Below, one piece after another: positions 25,036-33,501 of a stretch of DNA of 64,000 nt; within the stretch, counting starts at the first letter, position 1, and every line of letters starts with the position of its first letter. This DNA comes from Tepidicaulis sp002389665 (GTDB taxonomy: Bacteria; Pseudomonadota; Alphaproteobacteria; Parvibaculales; Parvibaculaceae). The DNA is taken from positions 3,519,421 to 3,583,420 of the forward strand of contig NZ_OZ244942.1 of NCBI RefSeq assembly GCF_965222285.1, read 5' to 3'. Position numbers and translations under genes: made by a program. The notes under the pieces were generated by a model. It worked only from the letters and a program-made list of their open reading frames with translations. It ran no database searches and had not been told where the DNA came from.

Positions 25036-25440
25036 ATGCCGCCGCCTTTCAAACCCTTGCGTCTTGATCATGTCGTGCTGCGTGTGCGCGACATGGAAAA
25101 GACGCTGACTTTCTACCGCGATGTGATCGGCGCCGAGCTTGAGCGCGAGATCCCGGAAATCGGGATGAAGCAATTGCGCGCCGGCGCCTCGATCATCGAT
25201 CTCGTTCCCGCCGCAGCGGGCGCGGAAGCGGTGCCGGAAAGCGCGCAGAACATGGACCATCTCTGCCTGCGCATCGAGCCTTGGAGCGAAAGTGTCCTGG
25301 CCGCGCATTTTTCCCATTTCAGCGTGCCGGTGGAAGGCGAAGGCATCCGCTACGGCGCCGAAGGCAACGGCCCCTCGATCTATGTCCGCGACCCGGAAGG
25401 TAATGTCGTGGAACTGAAAGGCCCGCCGCTGGAGGGGTGA
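25036..25440 (+). CDS. VOC family (glyoxalase/dioxygenase-fold) protein
   Basis: A 134-residue protein with the vicinal-oxygen-chelate fold: LDHVVLRVRDMEKTLTFYRD at the start, NMDHLCLRIE in the middle and YVRDPEGNVVELKGP at the end. Potential metal ligands are the His of each LDH/MDH motif and the Glu of VVELKG. Substrate unknown; glutathione-linked activity is possible next to gshB. A near-perfect AAAGGAGG site fixes the start. Confidence 0.85.
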   Translation: MPPPFKPLRLDHVVLRVRDMEKTLTFYRDVIGAELEREIPEIGMKQLRAGASIIDLVPAAAGAEAVPESAQNMDHLCLRIEPWSESVLAAHFSHFSVPVEGEGIRYGAEGNGPSIYVRDPEGNVVELKGPPLEG

Positions 25441-25538
25441 GACTGTTCCCTTACGTTTTTGCTTTGGGCTATCTTTCTGAACAAAAGAATTTAGTTTTAG
25501 GGGTTCGCCGCAGCTGAACGTCTAGCGCACACAAATTC

Positions 25539-25567
25539 TTGAATAAAATGAGTTTTTAATCTAATTG
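25539..25567 (+). promoter_or_regulatory. Putative promoter of the AT-rich islet gene
   Basis: TTGAAT, a 17-base spacer and TAATTG lie about 50 bases upstream of the start of the unknown gene at 25616, in DNA much richer in A and T than the flanking genes. Match by eye only. Confidence 0.35.
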
Positions 25568-25615
25568 CATAGCAGGGTGATACGGCCCATTTAAGATAAA
25601 AAGGTGAGGACGCCA

Positions 25616-26167
25616 GTGTCGCGGTTTTCTAAAGGGAGTGAGACTTTTTTAGAGTTGGCAACGCCTGAAAGTTTTGGCCAGTTGAAAGATGAATGGGCTA
25701 GCCAAGCCATCAAATATGATGATGACAGTTATGCTGAGGCGTATTTGCAGCACGCGGAAAGCATCATTGCCAAGCCGTGTGAAGGGCGACCGAGGGGTAC
25801 GTTTTATGGGATTTTTATCCTAAAAGACTCTGCGTCAAATTGTCTCGGAATGGCCCATTTCAATAGAGCACAGTTGCCAAAAACGGCAGGTTGGACGTTG
25901 CGTACTGTTTGGGTGCAGCTTGCCCCTAAGTATGATTACGAAGAGCTGACGGAACAGGAAGCTGCAGATATCGTTGCTGGTTTACTCTTTTCTGCGATTA
26001 AACTTTGTCGGGAAGGCGAATTGAAATCAGATCACCTAAAAGTTCATTTGCAAAATTCTGGTGATCGTCAACTTGCGATGGGGTTGGCTCGTGCTCTAGA
26101 AAATGATTCGCCGGAAACGAAAGTTTCTGTTAGGGGAAACTGGCTACACTTCGACAACGTAGCCTGA
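25616..26167 (+). CDS. Unknown protein in AT-rich islet, possible GNAT fold
   Basis: I do not recognise a named family. The 183-residue product starts at GTG 25616 after AGGTGAGGA; a GTG four codons upstream is the alternative. Codon use is clearly less GC-rich than in neighbouring genes, which suggests recent acquisition. The order of probable secondary structure is suggestive of a diverged N-acetyltransferase: strands around GTFYGIFILKD and LGMAHFNR, strand TLRTVWVQLAPKY, helix ADIVAGLLFSAIKLCREG, strand HLKVHLQN, helix DRQLAMGLARAL and a last strand pair VSVRGNWLHF. The usual acetyl-CoA loop (Q/RxxGxG/A) is not evident. A 43-codon ORF follows 26 bases later, then a terminator. Confidence 0.6.
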   Translation: MSRFSKGSETFLELATPESFGQLKDEWASQAIKYDDDSYAEAYLQHAESIIAKPCEGRPRGTFYGIFILKDSASNCLGMAHFNRAQLPKTAGWTLRTVWVQLAPKYDYEELTEQEAADIVAGLLFSAIKLCREGELKSDHLKVHLQNSGDRQLAMGLARALENDSPETKVSVRGNWLHFDNVA

Positions 26168-26193
26168 AAGTGGCCGTAAGGGAGATTGGTGGG

Positions 26194-26325
26194 ATGACCT
26201 ATGAGCAAATGCAGAAAGCTGCTTTAGTGGCTGTAAGGGTGATGGGCCCAGCTCTAAAGAGTGTCTCTTGGTTCAAGCGTAATTGGCAAGAACCTGTGAC
26301 TGAAGAAGAGAAAAAAGCAGCATAA
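26194..26325 (+). CDS. Short ORF (43 residues) downstream of the islet gene
   Basis: ATG 26194 is preceded by AAGGGAG at a nine-base distance, and the frame ends at TAA just before a terminator, so translation is plausible. The peptide begins MTYEQMQKAALVAVRVMG and ends with a charged EEEKKAA tail; it has no clear membrane segment. An in-frame GTG at 26170 would add eight residues. No family recognised. It appears to form a two-gene unit with the upstream unknown gene. Confidence 0.45.
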   Translation: MTYEQMQKAALVAVRVMGPALKSVSWFKRNWQEPVTEEEKKAA

Positions 26326-26332
26326 TCTCCCT

Positions 26333-26357
26333 AAACCCCGCTTCGGCGGGGTTTTCT
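26333..26357 (+). terminator. Rho-independent terminator of the islet unit
   Basis: AAACCCCGC-TTCG-GCGGGGTTT forms a nine-bp stem with a stable TTCG tetraloop, followed by TCTATTT. It lies eight bases past the 43-codon ORF. Confidence 0.85.
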
Positions 26358-26410
26358 ATTTAGCATTCCGGTTTGCAAGGCCTCAGTACAAAACTTTGAA
26401 TTTTTGCGCC

Positions 26411-26453
26411 GCACTACATCGCTCAGTTGTGGACGCATAACTGAGCGTAGTGC
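26411..26453. repeat. Long bulged inverted repeat
   Basis: GCACTAC-ATC-GCTCAGTT pairs with AACTGAGCGTAGTGC across a 10-base loop: 15 bp with a three-base bulge on one side. GCACTACA recurs at 26482 outside the stem. No T-tract follows, so it is not a normal terminator. It lies in the 311-base gap (26326-26636) between the islet and comM, which holds no convincing gene. Confidence 0.5.
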
Positions 26454-26506
26454 TAGCTATCTTTCTACTTGGTCGGTTGGGGCACTACACTGCTATGCGC
26501 CCGATG

Positions 26507-26530
26507 CGTGTGCGCAGCCCGGCGCACACG
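26507..26530. repeat. Perfect inverted repeat upstream of comM
   Basis: CGTGTGCGC-AGCCCG-GCGCACACG is a perfect nine-bp stem with a six-base loop. Together with the bulged repeat at 26411 and a GCGCGC pair near 26610 it makes the comM leader region unusually rich in hairpins. Confidence 0.45.
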
Positions 26531-26636
26531 TTCATGTTCCCAAAATGTTCTTGTTTGGCGCGGCCTGCTTCGCTAGCCTGGGCAAAACGGGGAATTTGCC
26601 AAGCGCGCGTTTGGAGCGCGCGGGAGCGGAGCAGCC

Positions 26637-28226
26637 ATGGTCGCGCATGTGGAAACGGTGGCCTTTTGGGGGCTGGACGCAAGGCCGGTCGATGTGCAGG
26701 TGCAGATGGGCCCGGGCCTGCCCGCCTTCACGATTGTCGGCCTGCCGGACAAGGCGGTGGGGGAAAGCCGCGAGCGGGTGCGCGCCGCCCTTGCCGCGCT
26801 TGGCCTGGGTCTCCCGCCCAAACGCATTATCGTCAATCTCGCCCCGGCGGACCTGCCCAAGGAAGGCTCGCATTTCGACCTGCCCATCGCGCTTGGCCTT
26901 CTGGCGGCGATGGATGTCATCGGCGCCGAGGATCTTTCCCGTTTCGTTGCGATCGGGGAGCTGGCGCTTGACGGCGCGCTGACCCCGGTGACGGGGGCGC
27001 TGCCCGCCGCTGTCGCCGCCAACGGAAGGGGCAAGGGCCTGATCTGCCCCCATGGCTGCGGCTCCGAAGCGGCCTGGGCTGGTTTCGGATCCGAAACGGC
27101 AGGCGTGCTTGCGCCCAAAAACCTCATTCAGCTCATCAATCATTTTAAGGGCAGCCAGTCCCTTTCCGAGCCCGTGCCGTTGAAGGCGGAAGACGCGGCA
27201 GGCCCCCTTCCCGACATGAAGGATATCAAGGGCCAGGAAAGCGCCAAGCGGGCGCTGGAAGTGGCGGCGGCCGGCGGGCACAACATGCTGATGGTCGGCC
27301 CGCCCGGCTCCGGCAAATCCATGCTGGCCGCGCGCCTGCCCGGCATTCTGCCCCCGCTCGGCGCCCGTGAGATGCTGGACACCTCCATGATCGCCTCGAT
27401 GGCGGGCCAGCTTGCAGGCGGGCGTCTGACGCGGCGGCGCCCTTACCGCGCGCCCCACCATTCCGCTTCCATGGCGGCCCTTATCGGCGGCGGCCACCGG
27501 GCAAAGCCGGGCGAGGTCTCGCTTGCTCATGGGGGCGTGCTCTTTCTCGATGAGCTGCCCGAGTTTTCCCGCCAGGTACTCGATTCGCTCCGCCAGCCCA
27601 TCGAGACGGGCGAGGCCGTCGTCGCCCGCGCCAATGCCCATATCACCTATCCGGCCAGGTTCCAGCTCATCGCGGCGATGAACCCCTGCCGCTGCGGCCA
27701 TGCCGGGGACATGAGCCAGGCCTGCGCCAGGGTGCCGCGCTGCGTGGGCGACTATCAGGCCAAACTTTCCGGCCCGCTGATGGACCGGATCGACATTCAT
27801 GTAGATGTGCCTGCCGTCTCCGCCGCCGATCTGGCGCTGCCGCCCCCTGCCGAAAGCTCCGCCGATATTGCCCAGCGCATCGCCCGTGCCCGGCAAATCC
27901 AGGCAAAGCGCTACGGCGATGTGACTGTAGGTCACGAAAGTGGTGAGAGTGAGGGGCGCACGCTCCTTCAGGCAGGCACGTTTCTCAATGCCCAGGCCGA
28001 GGGCGAGCTTCTGGAAAAAGTGGCAAGCCCCGATGAAGCGGGCCGGGCGCTTTTAAGCGAGGCGGCGGAGGCCATGAAACTCACTGCCCGCGGCTATCAC
28101 CGGGTGCTGCGCGTCGCCCGCACCCTTGCCGATCTCGAAGGCACGGCCTCCGTCGGCCGCCTCCATATCGCCGAGGCGCTTTCCTACCGCCAGCTTGCCG
28201 CAGGAAGGCTCGGGGCCGCCGCCTGA
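26637..28226 (+). CDS. comM: YifB/ComM family Mg-chelatase-like AAA ATPase
   Basis: The 529-residue protein has the N-terminal Lon-like segment (VDVQVQMGPGLPAFTIVGLP), the Mg-chelatase AAA domain with Walker A GPPGSGKSMLAARLPG and Walker B VLFLDELPEF, the zinc-like loop NPCRCGHAGD, and a C-terminal helical domain (SYRQLAAGRL). ComM is a hexameric helicase that promotes branch migration during natural transformation; YifB homologues are widespread. It is a single gene preceded by a hairpin-rich leader. Confidence 0.93.
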   Translation: MVAHVETVAFWGLDARPVDVQVQMGPGLPAFTIVGLPDKAVGESRERVRAALAALGLGLPPKRIIVNLAPADLPKEGSHFDLPIALGLLAAMDVIGAEDLSRFVAIGELALDGALTPVTGALPAAVAANGRGKGLICPHGCGSEAAWAGFGSETAGVLAPKNLIQLINHFKGSQSLSEPVPLKAEDAAGPLPDMKDIKGQESAKRALEVAAAGGHNMLMVGPPGSGKSMLAARLPGILPPLGAREMLDTSMIASMAGQLAGGRLTRRRPYRAPHHSASMAALIGGGHRAKPGEVSLAHGGVLFLDELPEFSRQVLDSLRQPIETGEAVVARANAHITYPARFQLIAAMNPCRCGHAGDMSQACARVPRCVGDYQAKLSGPLMDRIDIHVDVPAVSAADLALPPPAESSADIAQRIARARQIQAKRYGDVTVGHESGESEGRTLLQAGTFLNAQAEGELLEKVASPDEAGRALLSEAAEAMKLTARGYHRVLRVARTLADLEGTASVGRLHIAEALSYRQLAAGRLGAAA

Positions 28227-28399
28227 CGGGCCGGAAGAGGCCAAAACCCGCACAATACGGGGCATTTTAAGCCCTTTGTAACTTCTCCGGGCGAGGCTGG
28301 AGGGACCGCTGAAGAGCCGGGCGCGCTGCGCCGCGGCTCCGGGCGGCGTGGCAGACCCTGCTTGAGCTATATGCGGGGGCGTAAAGGGGAACGCAGTTC

Positions 28400-30481
28400 A
28401 TGATGGGCGCGGATATGCTGCTCGGCCTGATGGCCGGCACCGGGATGATCGGGGCGGGGGCGGCCTCGGTTTTCGGTCTGCTTTATCTGCAGGAACGCCG
28501 CAAGGCGGCGCGTCAGCGCGCGGCTTTCGAGGCGCGCTTCGAAACATTGTCCGACCGCAACTGGGAACTGAAAGAAAGCGAAGAGCGCTACCGCACGCTG
28601 ATCGATGCGCAGGGCGATGTGATTTTCAGAAAAGACCTGCGCGGCTTTACGACCTATGCCAATGACGTTTTCTGCCAGACTTTCGGCGTGCCGCGCGATG
28701 AGGTGATCGGTTCGGTCTTTATTCCCGATGTGCCTGAAGGTGAAATCCCCGCCTATTTCGGTGACTTCGCAGGCCTGGCTTTGCCGCCTTACCGGGTGCG
28801 ATACGACCAGCATGTCGTCACCACGCGCGGCCCGCGCTGGTTTGCCTGGGAGGAGTTTGCCATCCGCGATGAAGACGGGCGGCTTGCGGAAATTCAGACC
28901 ATGGGCCGGGACATTACCGACCGCAAGCTCGTCGAGCAGCAGCTCGGCGAGGCGCTGGAAGAAGCCCAGCGCGCCAACAAGGCCAAGAGCCTTTTCCTTG
29001 CGACCATGAGCCATGAAATCCGTACACCGATGAATGCCGTGCTCGGCATGACGCAGCTTCTGCTCGACACCGAGCTGGTGCCCGCCCAGCGCTCTTATGC
29101 CGAGGCGGTGCGCGACTCCGGCCGCTCGCTGCTCGCCATCATCAACGACATTCTCGATTATTCGAAAATCGAGGCGGGCAAGATCCATCTCGATAACGAG
29201 CCCTTCAGCCCGCATGAATTCATCGAAAGCGTGACGGAACTTCTGGCCGCCCGCGCTTTTGAAAAAGACATCGACATCGCTTCCATCGTCGATCCGGATG
29301 TGCCGCGCATTCTCAAGGGCGATGAAATCCGCCTGCGCCAGATCATCATGAACCTGGCCGGCAATGCGGTGAAGTTCACCGAACAAGGCGGTGTGCTCAT
29401 TCATGTGTCGCTCGCCGATGACATGCCGGCGGCGGACGGGCGCGCGCGGCTGAAAGTGCTGATTGAAGATACAGGCATCGGCATGAGCGAGGAAGATGCC
29501 GCGCGCATCTTCGATGAATTCTCGCAGGCCGATTCCAGCCTTGCCCGCCGCTTCGAAGGCACGGGCCTTGGCCTTGCCATTTCCAAACGTCTTGTCGAGG
29601 CGATGGGCGGCGAGATTTCGGTCGTGAGCGAAAAGGGCGTGGGCTCGACTTTCGCTTTCACGCTCGAATGCGATGTGGAAGAGGCGGCGCTGCCTTCGGC
29701 CCGCGATCTTGACGGGCGGCGCGCGCTTGTCGCCGTTTCATCGCCGATGACCTCGCGCGCCTTGCAGCATCTTCTGGAAAATATGGGCGCCGACGTCGCG
29801 CAAGGCTTTGCCGCCATGGAAGACGGCCCCGCCGACATTGCCTTCATTTGCGAGCGCAATGCCGAGGCACGGCGCGAAGAGATCACCAGACTTCTGGAAG
29901 AAGCGGGTACGCGCACGCTCGTCATCGTGGCGCCGGGCACGGCAGCGCCTGAAGCGTTTGACGGCTATCTCGTGCGCCCGGTGCGCCAGTCCTCCTTTAA
30001 GCGCCGCTTGCTGGCGGGCGAGGTGGAGACGGTACAAGAAGTGTCCGCCGCCGTGTCTGAGGCCAGCGCCGAAAAGAGCGACGGGCTGAGCGTGCTTGTT
30101 GCCGAGGATAATGAGCTGAACGCCATTCTCACCCGCACGCTTTTGGAGCGCCAGGGTCACAAGGTCAGAATGGTGGAGAATGGTGCGGAAGTCGTCGAGG
30201 CGCTGAAGGGCGAGCCCGGCGGCTATTTCGATCTTGTGCTGATGGATTTGCATATGCCCGAAGTGGATGGCTTCGAGGCAACGAAACGCATCCGCGCGCT
30301 CGGCCCTGAATGGTCCGATGTGCCCATCATCGCGCTTACCGCCAATGCGATGGTCGAGGACCGGCAGGCCTGTCTCGATGCGGGCATGGACGATTATCTC
30401 TCCAAACCCGTCATGCCCGAAGAATTGCAGGCCGCGCTTTCGCAATGGGCGGGCCGGCGCTCGGCTTACGCTGCCGCTTAA
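28400..30481 (+). CDS. Hybrid PAS sensor histidine kinase with receiver domain
   Basis: The 693-residue kinase has one N-terminal membrane helix (about residues 8-30), a coiled coil, a PAS domain at about 55-170 (YRTLIDAQGDVIFRKD), HisKA with ATMSHEIRTPMNAVLGM, an ATPase domain with GIGMSEEDA and GTGLGLAISK, and a C-terminal receiver with LSVLVAEDNELNA and LVLMDLHMPEVDG (phospho-acceptor Asp) and ALTANAM. Between ATPase and receiver a second receiver-like segment of about 110 residues lacks the Asp (ADIAFICERN). No partner phosphotransfer protein is adjacent. The gene overlaps the convergent GNAT gene by four bases. Confidence 0.9.
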   Translation: MMGADMLLGLMAGTGMIGAGAASVFGLLYLQERRKAARQRAAFEARFETLSDRNWELKESEERYRTLIDAQGDVIFRKDLRGFTTYANDVFCQTFGVPRDEVIGSVFIPDVPEGEIPAYFGDFAGLALPPYRVRYDQHVVTTRGPRWFAWEEFAIRDEDGRLAEIQTMGRDITDRKLVEQQLGEALEEAQRANKAKSLFLATMSHEIRTPMNAVLGMTQLLLDTELVPAQRSYAEAVRDSGRSLLAIINDILDYSKIEAGKIHLDNEPFSPHEFIESVTELLAARAFEKDIDIASIVDPDVPRILKGDEIRLRQIIMNLAGNAVKFTEQGGVLIHVSLADDMPAADGRARLKVLIEDTGIGMSEEDAARIFDEFSQADSSLARRFEGTGLGLAISKRLVEAMGGEISVVSEKGVGSTFAFTLECDVEEAALPSARDLDGRRALVAVSSPMTSRALQHLLENMGADVAQGFAAMEDGPADIAFICERNAEARREEITRLLEEAGTRTLVIVAPGTAAPEAFDGYLVRPVRQSSFKRRLLAGEVETVQEVSAAVSEASAEKSDGLSVLVAEDNELNAILTRTLLERQGHKVRMVENGAEVVEALKGEPGGYFDLVLMDLHMPEVDGFEATKRIRALGPEWSDVPIIALTANAMVEDRQACLDAGMDDYLSKPVMPEELQAALSQWAGRRSAYAAA

Positions 30482-30954
30482 AGCGTAAGGTAAAGCCGCG
30501 GCAGCTTACGCCCCGGAATGGAAGCGGAAGGCGAGGCGGCAAAGACCTTGAACCCCATCTTCTCGTAAAAAACGCGCGCATTAGGATCGGCATCGACCTC
30601 GAGCCGGTTCATCCCGCGTGTCTTCGCCTCGCGTGCAAGGTCCGCCATCAAGGCGCGCCCGATACCCGCGCCCATATGGCCGGGCAGAACGAACATGTCT
30701 TCCACTTCCCCCACCCCCGGCGCCTCGCTCGCAACGAGCGAATAAAATCCGGCAGGTTCCCCCGCCCGTTCGGCAATGACGATATGCTCGGCTTTGACCC
30801 GGCCCGCATCGAAGCTGAGTTCGGCGCGGCACGCTTCCATGAAAGCGTCGTCATAACCCCAATGAGCTTTGGCGGTGAAGGCGATGGCGGAGAGGGTTTT
30901 GCAATCCGCCTCCCCTGCCCGTCTCAGGCAAAGTTCTGCTATTTTGCCCATCAT
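30478..30954 (-). CDS. GNAT family N-acetyltransferase
   Basis: A 158-residue acetyltransferase with the acetyl-CoA motif MFVLPGHMGAGIGRALMADLA (R/QxxGxG/A type), the strand NRLEVDADPNA and the FYEKMGFK motif near the C-terminus, all in GNAT order. Substrate unknown. Its stop overlaps the stop of the hybrid kinase. Confidence 0.88.
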   Translation of the reverse strand: MMGKIAELCLRRAGEADCKTLSAIAFTAKAHWGYDDAFMEACRAELSFDAGRVKAEHIVIAERAGEPAGFYSLVASEAPGVGEVEDMFVLPGHMGAGIGRALMADLAREAKTRGMNRLEVDADPNARVFYEKMGFKVFAASPSASIPGRKLPRLYLTL

Positions 30955-31012
30955 CTTTCCTCGCGGTTTTGACGCCGGGCACGTATGGTAGCCCCGCTTT
31001 CGGGGGAAGAAT

Positions 31013-32401
31013 ATGGACGAGCTGCAAAAACCTGCCCGGCCCAGCCGCTTTGCAGCAAACTGGCTGCGGGCCTGGAGCGTTTATACAGAGCCGCGCGTGC
31101 TCGTTATTCTGGTGCTCGGCTTTTCCGCCGGGGTGCCGCTGGCGCTCACCCATTCCACGCTCAATCTTTGGCTGCGCGAGGCGGGCGTCGATATCGGCAC
31201 GATCGGCCTCTTCGCGCTGGTCGGCATTCCTTATGTGCTGAAATTCATCTGGGCGCCCGCCGTCGATGCGCTGCCCTTCCCGCTTTTGACGCGGTTTTTC
31301 GGGCGCCGCCGCGGCTGGCTGCTCGGCTGTCAGCTGCTGCTCGTCCTTGCCATTACGGCCATGGGGTTGGTGGACCCTGCCGCCGCCCCCGTTGTCATGG
31401 CGCTTGCCGCGCTGGGGGTGACGTTCGTTTCGGCCACGCAGGATATCGTCATCGATGCCTTCCGCATCGAAAGCCTCGATGAAAACCAATATGCGGCGGG
31501 CATGGCGAATTACGTTGCCGCTTACCGTATCGCGCTTCTCGCCTCCGGTGCAGGCACGGTGGAAATCGTCTCGGCCTTGCAAGGCGCCGGTGTCTCGCAG
31601 GACTGGGTCTGGAGCGCGGGCTACGGCGCCATGGCCGCGCTTATCGCGCTTTGCATGATCGCCGTGCTTTTGGCGCGCGAGCCGGAAGGCAATGCGGAAG
31701 TTCAGGCGCGCCAGGCGCATATGAGCGCGAAGGAGCGCTTTGAAGATGCGGTGATCCGTCCCTTCACCGAGTTCGCGCAAAAGCCCGACTGGGTTTCGCT
31801 GCTGCTTTTCGTGCTGCTTTTCAAACTGGGTGATGCCTTGGCGGGCACCTTGATGGGGCCCTTTGCGCTCGATATCGGTTTTGAAAAAGAAACCTATACG
31901 CGCATCGCCAATGGCGTGGGTTTCCCCATGGTGCTGGTCGGCGGCTTTCTCGGCGGGGCGATGATGAAGTTCCTGCCCATGACCCGCAGCCTCTGGATCG
32001 CGGGTATTTTGCAGCTTCTCTCCAATCTTGCCTTCGTGGTGTTGGCGCTGGCGGGCGATGATGCGCTGGTGCTGGCAGGCGCGGTGGCGGTCGAGCAGGT
32101 GACGGGCGGGCTCGGCACGGTTGTCTTCGTCGCCTTCCTTTCGCATCTTTGTCAGGCCCGCGATGTGACGGCGACGCAGTTCGCGCTGTTGACGGCGCTG
32201 GCGGCGACGGGGCGCACCGTCTTTTCGGCGGGCGCAGGCTACATGGTGGCGCTCAGCGGCTGGGCGGTCTTCTTCTCGCTCACTGCGCTTGCCGCCCTGC
32301 CCGGCCTTCTTTTCCTGGCCTGGTTGCAGCGGCGCGGCGCCATCGAATCGGCCTCCAGGGCTGCAGAGAGCGGGGAATTAAAAGTAGAATCAGGACCTTA
32401 A
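31013..32401 (+). CDS. AmpG-like MFS transporter
   Basis: The 462-residue protein has about 12-14 hydrophobic helices and the AmpG family features FSAGVPLALTHSTLNLWLRE near the start, KFIWAPAVDALPFPLLTRFF, and SATQDIVIDAFRIE. AmpG imports anhydromuropeptides for peptidoglycan recycling; this copy is slightly shorter than E. coli AmpG and could carry another substrate. It is a single gene, divergent from the GNAT gene by 58 bases. Confidence 0.85.
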   Translation: MDELQKPARPSRFAANWLRAWSVYTEPRVLVILVLGFSAGVPLALTHSTLNLWLREAGVDIGTIGLFALVGIPYVLKFIWAPAVDALPFPLLTRFFGRRRGWLLGCQLLLVLAITAMGLVDPAAAPVVMALAALGVTFVSATQDIVIDAFRIESLDENQYAAGMANYVAAYRIALLASGAGTVEIVSALQGAGVSQDWVWSAGYGAMAALIALCMIAVLLAREPEGNAEVQARQAHMSAKERFEDAVIRPFTEFAQKPDWVSLLLFVLLFKLGDALAGTLMGPFALDIGFEKETYTRIANGVGFPMVLVGGFLGGAMMKFLPMTRSLWIAGILQLLSNLAFVVLALAGDDALVLAGAVAVEQVTGGLGTVVFVAFLSHLCQARDVTATQFALLTALAATGRTVFSAGAGYMVALSGWAVFFSLTALAALPGLLFLAWLQRRGAIESASRAAESGELKVESGP

Positions 32402-32402
32402 G

Positions 32403-32422
32403 TGTGACATCACAGGGTCACA
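32403..32422. promoter_or_regulatory. TGTGAC-N8-GTCACA palindrome upstream of olsB
   Basis: A perfect six-base inverted repeat with an internal CACA, in the 85-base gap between the permease and olsB. It resembles a Crp-type half-site pair but with wider spacing. It is 84 bases upstream of the olsB start. Regulator unknown. Confidence 0.35.
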
Positions 32423-32486
32423 ATTCGGGTTCAAGAAGGGACAGGCTCCTTGCACGCTTAGCCTAGTTAATGAAAGGATAGTGCAA

Positions 32487-33428
32487 ATGACGGGCAGTCT
32501 CACTACGATCACCGCCGAAAGAACAGCCCCTGGAGTTGGTATGGGTTCGGGCATGGCACGGTCAAAAGAGGCGGTATCTGGGCAGGGCACGCAGCTATCC
32601 CAGACAGACGCAAGCGCAAGCGCGGCGACCTTTGGTCGGCGCGGGGCGCTGGAAGTGCGTCTGGCACAGACGCCCGAAGAGATCGATGCGGCCCAGGCGC
32701 TGCGCTATCACGTTTTCTACGAAGAAATGTCCGCGACCCCGGACCCCACGGCGCTGGCGACCCGCCGCGACATGGACCGGTTCGACGATATTTGCGACCA
32801 CCTTCTGGTGATCGACCACAAGCTGGCCGAAGGCTGGGAAGGTGACGGCGTGCCCCCGCAAGCGGTGGTCGGCTGTTATCGCCTGCTGCGCCAGGAGGTG
32901 GCCGATGCCCATGGCGGCTTTTATACGGCCGGCGAATACGACATCGAGCCGCTGCTCGCCCGCGCCCGTAAGGAAGGCCTGCGCTTTTTGGAGCTCGGCC
33001 GTTCCTGCGTGCTGCCTGCCTACCGCAACAAGCCGACGGTGGAACTGCTCTGGCACGGCATCGGTCATTACATCGCCATGCATGGGCTCGATGTGATGTT
33101 CGGCTGCGCGAGTTTCGAAACGACGGACCCGGACGAGCTTGCCCTGCCCCTCTCCTATCTTTATCACGAGTTCCTGACGCCGGATGAGTGGTATGTGCGC
33201 GCGCTCGACGATCAGTATGTGGAAATGAACCGCATGACGCGCGAAGAGATCGATCTGCGCGGCGCCTTGCGCGCCCTGCCGCCCATGATCAAGGGTTATA
33301 TCCGCGCGGGCTGCTATATTGGCGACGGCGCGGTGGTGGACAGCCAGTTCGGCACCACCGATGTGCTGATCCTCTTCCCGGTCTCGCGCATCAACGACCG
33401 CTATTTCACGAAATTCGCGAACAAGTAA
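32487..33428 (+). CDS. olsB: OlsB-type ornithine-acyl[ACP] N-acyltransferase
   Basis: OlsB transfers a 3-hydroxyacyl chain to the alpha-amino group of ornithine, the first step in ornithine-lipid synthesis. The 313-residue protein has the GNAT-like hemolysin/OlsB domain: LEVRLAQTPEEIDAAQALRY, HVFYEEM, FLELGRSCVLPAYRN and LWHGIGHYIAMHG. A 45-residue low-complexity N-terminus precedes it. ATG 32487 follows GAAAGGA at eight bases and is preferred over GTG 32481. OlsA would normally be a PlsC homologue; the plsC-type gene at 51339 is a candidate but is distant. Confidence 0.88.
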   Translation: MTGSLTTITAERTAPGVGMGSGMARSKEAVSGQGTQLSQTDASASAATFGRRGALEVRLAQTPEEIDAAQALRYHVFYEEMSATPDPTALATRRDMDRFDDICDHLLVIDHKLAEGWEGDGVPPQAVVGCYRLLRQEVADAHGGFYTAGEYDIEPLLARARKEGLRFLELGRSCVLPAYRNKPTVELLWHGIGHYIAMHGLDVMFGCASFETTDPDELALPLSYLYHEFLTPDEWYVRALDDQYVEMNRMTREEIDLRGALRALPPMIKGYIRAGCYIGDGAVVDSQFGTTDVLILFPVSRINDRYFTKFANK

Positions 33429-33450
33429 TCCGCGCGCCATTGCGCAAATG

Positions 33451-33479
33451 AAAAAGCGGCCTCGAAAGGCCGCCTTTTG
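33451..33479. terminator. Bidirectional terminator after olsB
   Basis: AAAAAGCGGCCT-CGAA-AGGCCGCCTTTT forms a GC-rich stem with A/T runs on both sides, between the convergent olsB and DUF4399 genes. Confidence 0.8.
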
Positions 33480-33501
33480 CATGTCTGCGCGCCGTCCCGG
33501 T

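Noticed and set aside
26411..26453. Possible integron attC site after the islet genes
   Set aside because: The bulged hairpin lacks the GTTRRRY and RYYYAAC core sites, and no integrase gene is present.
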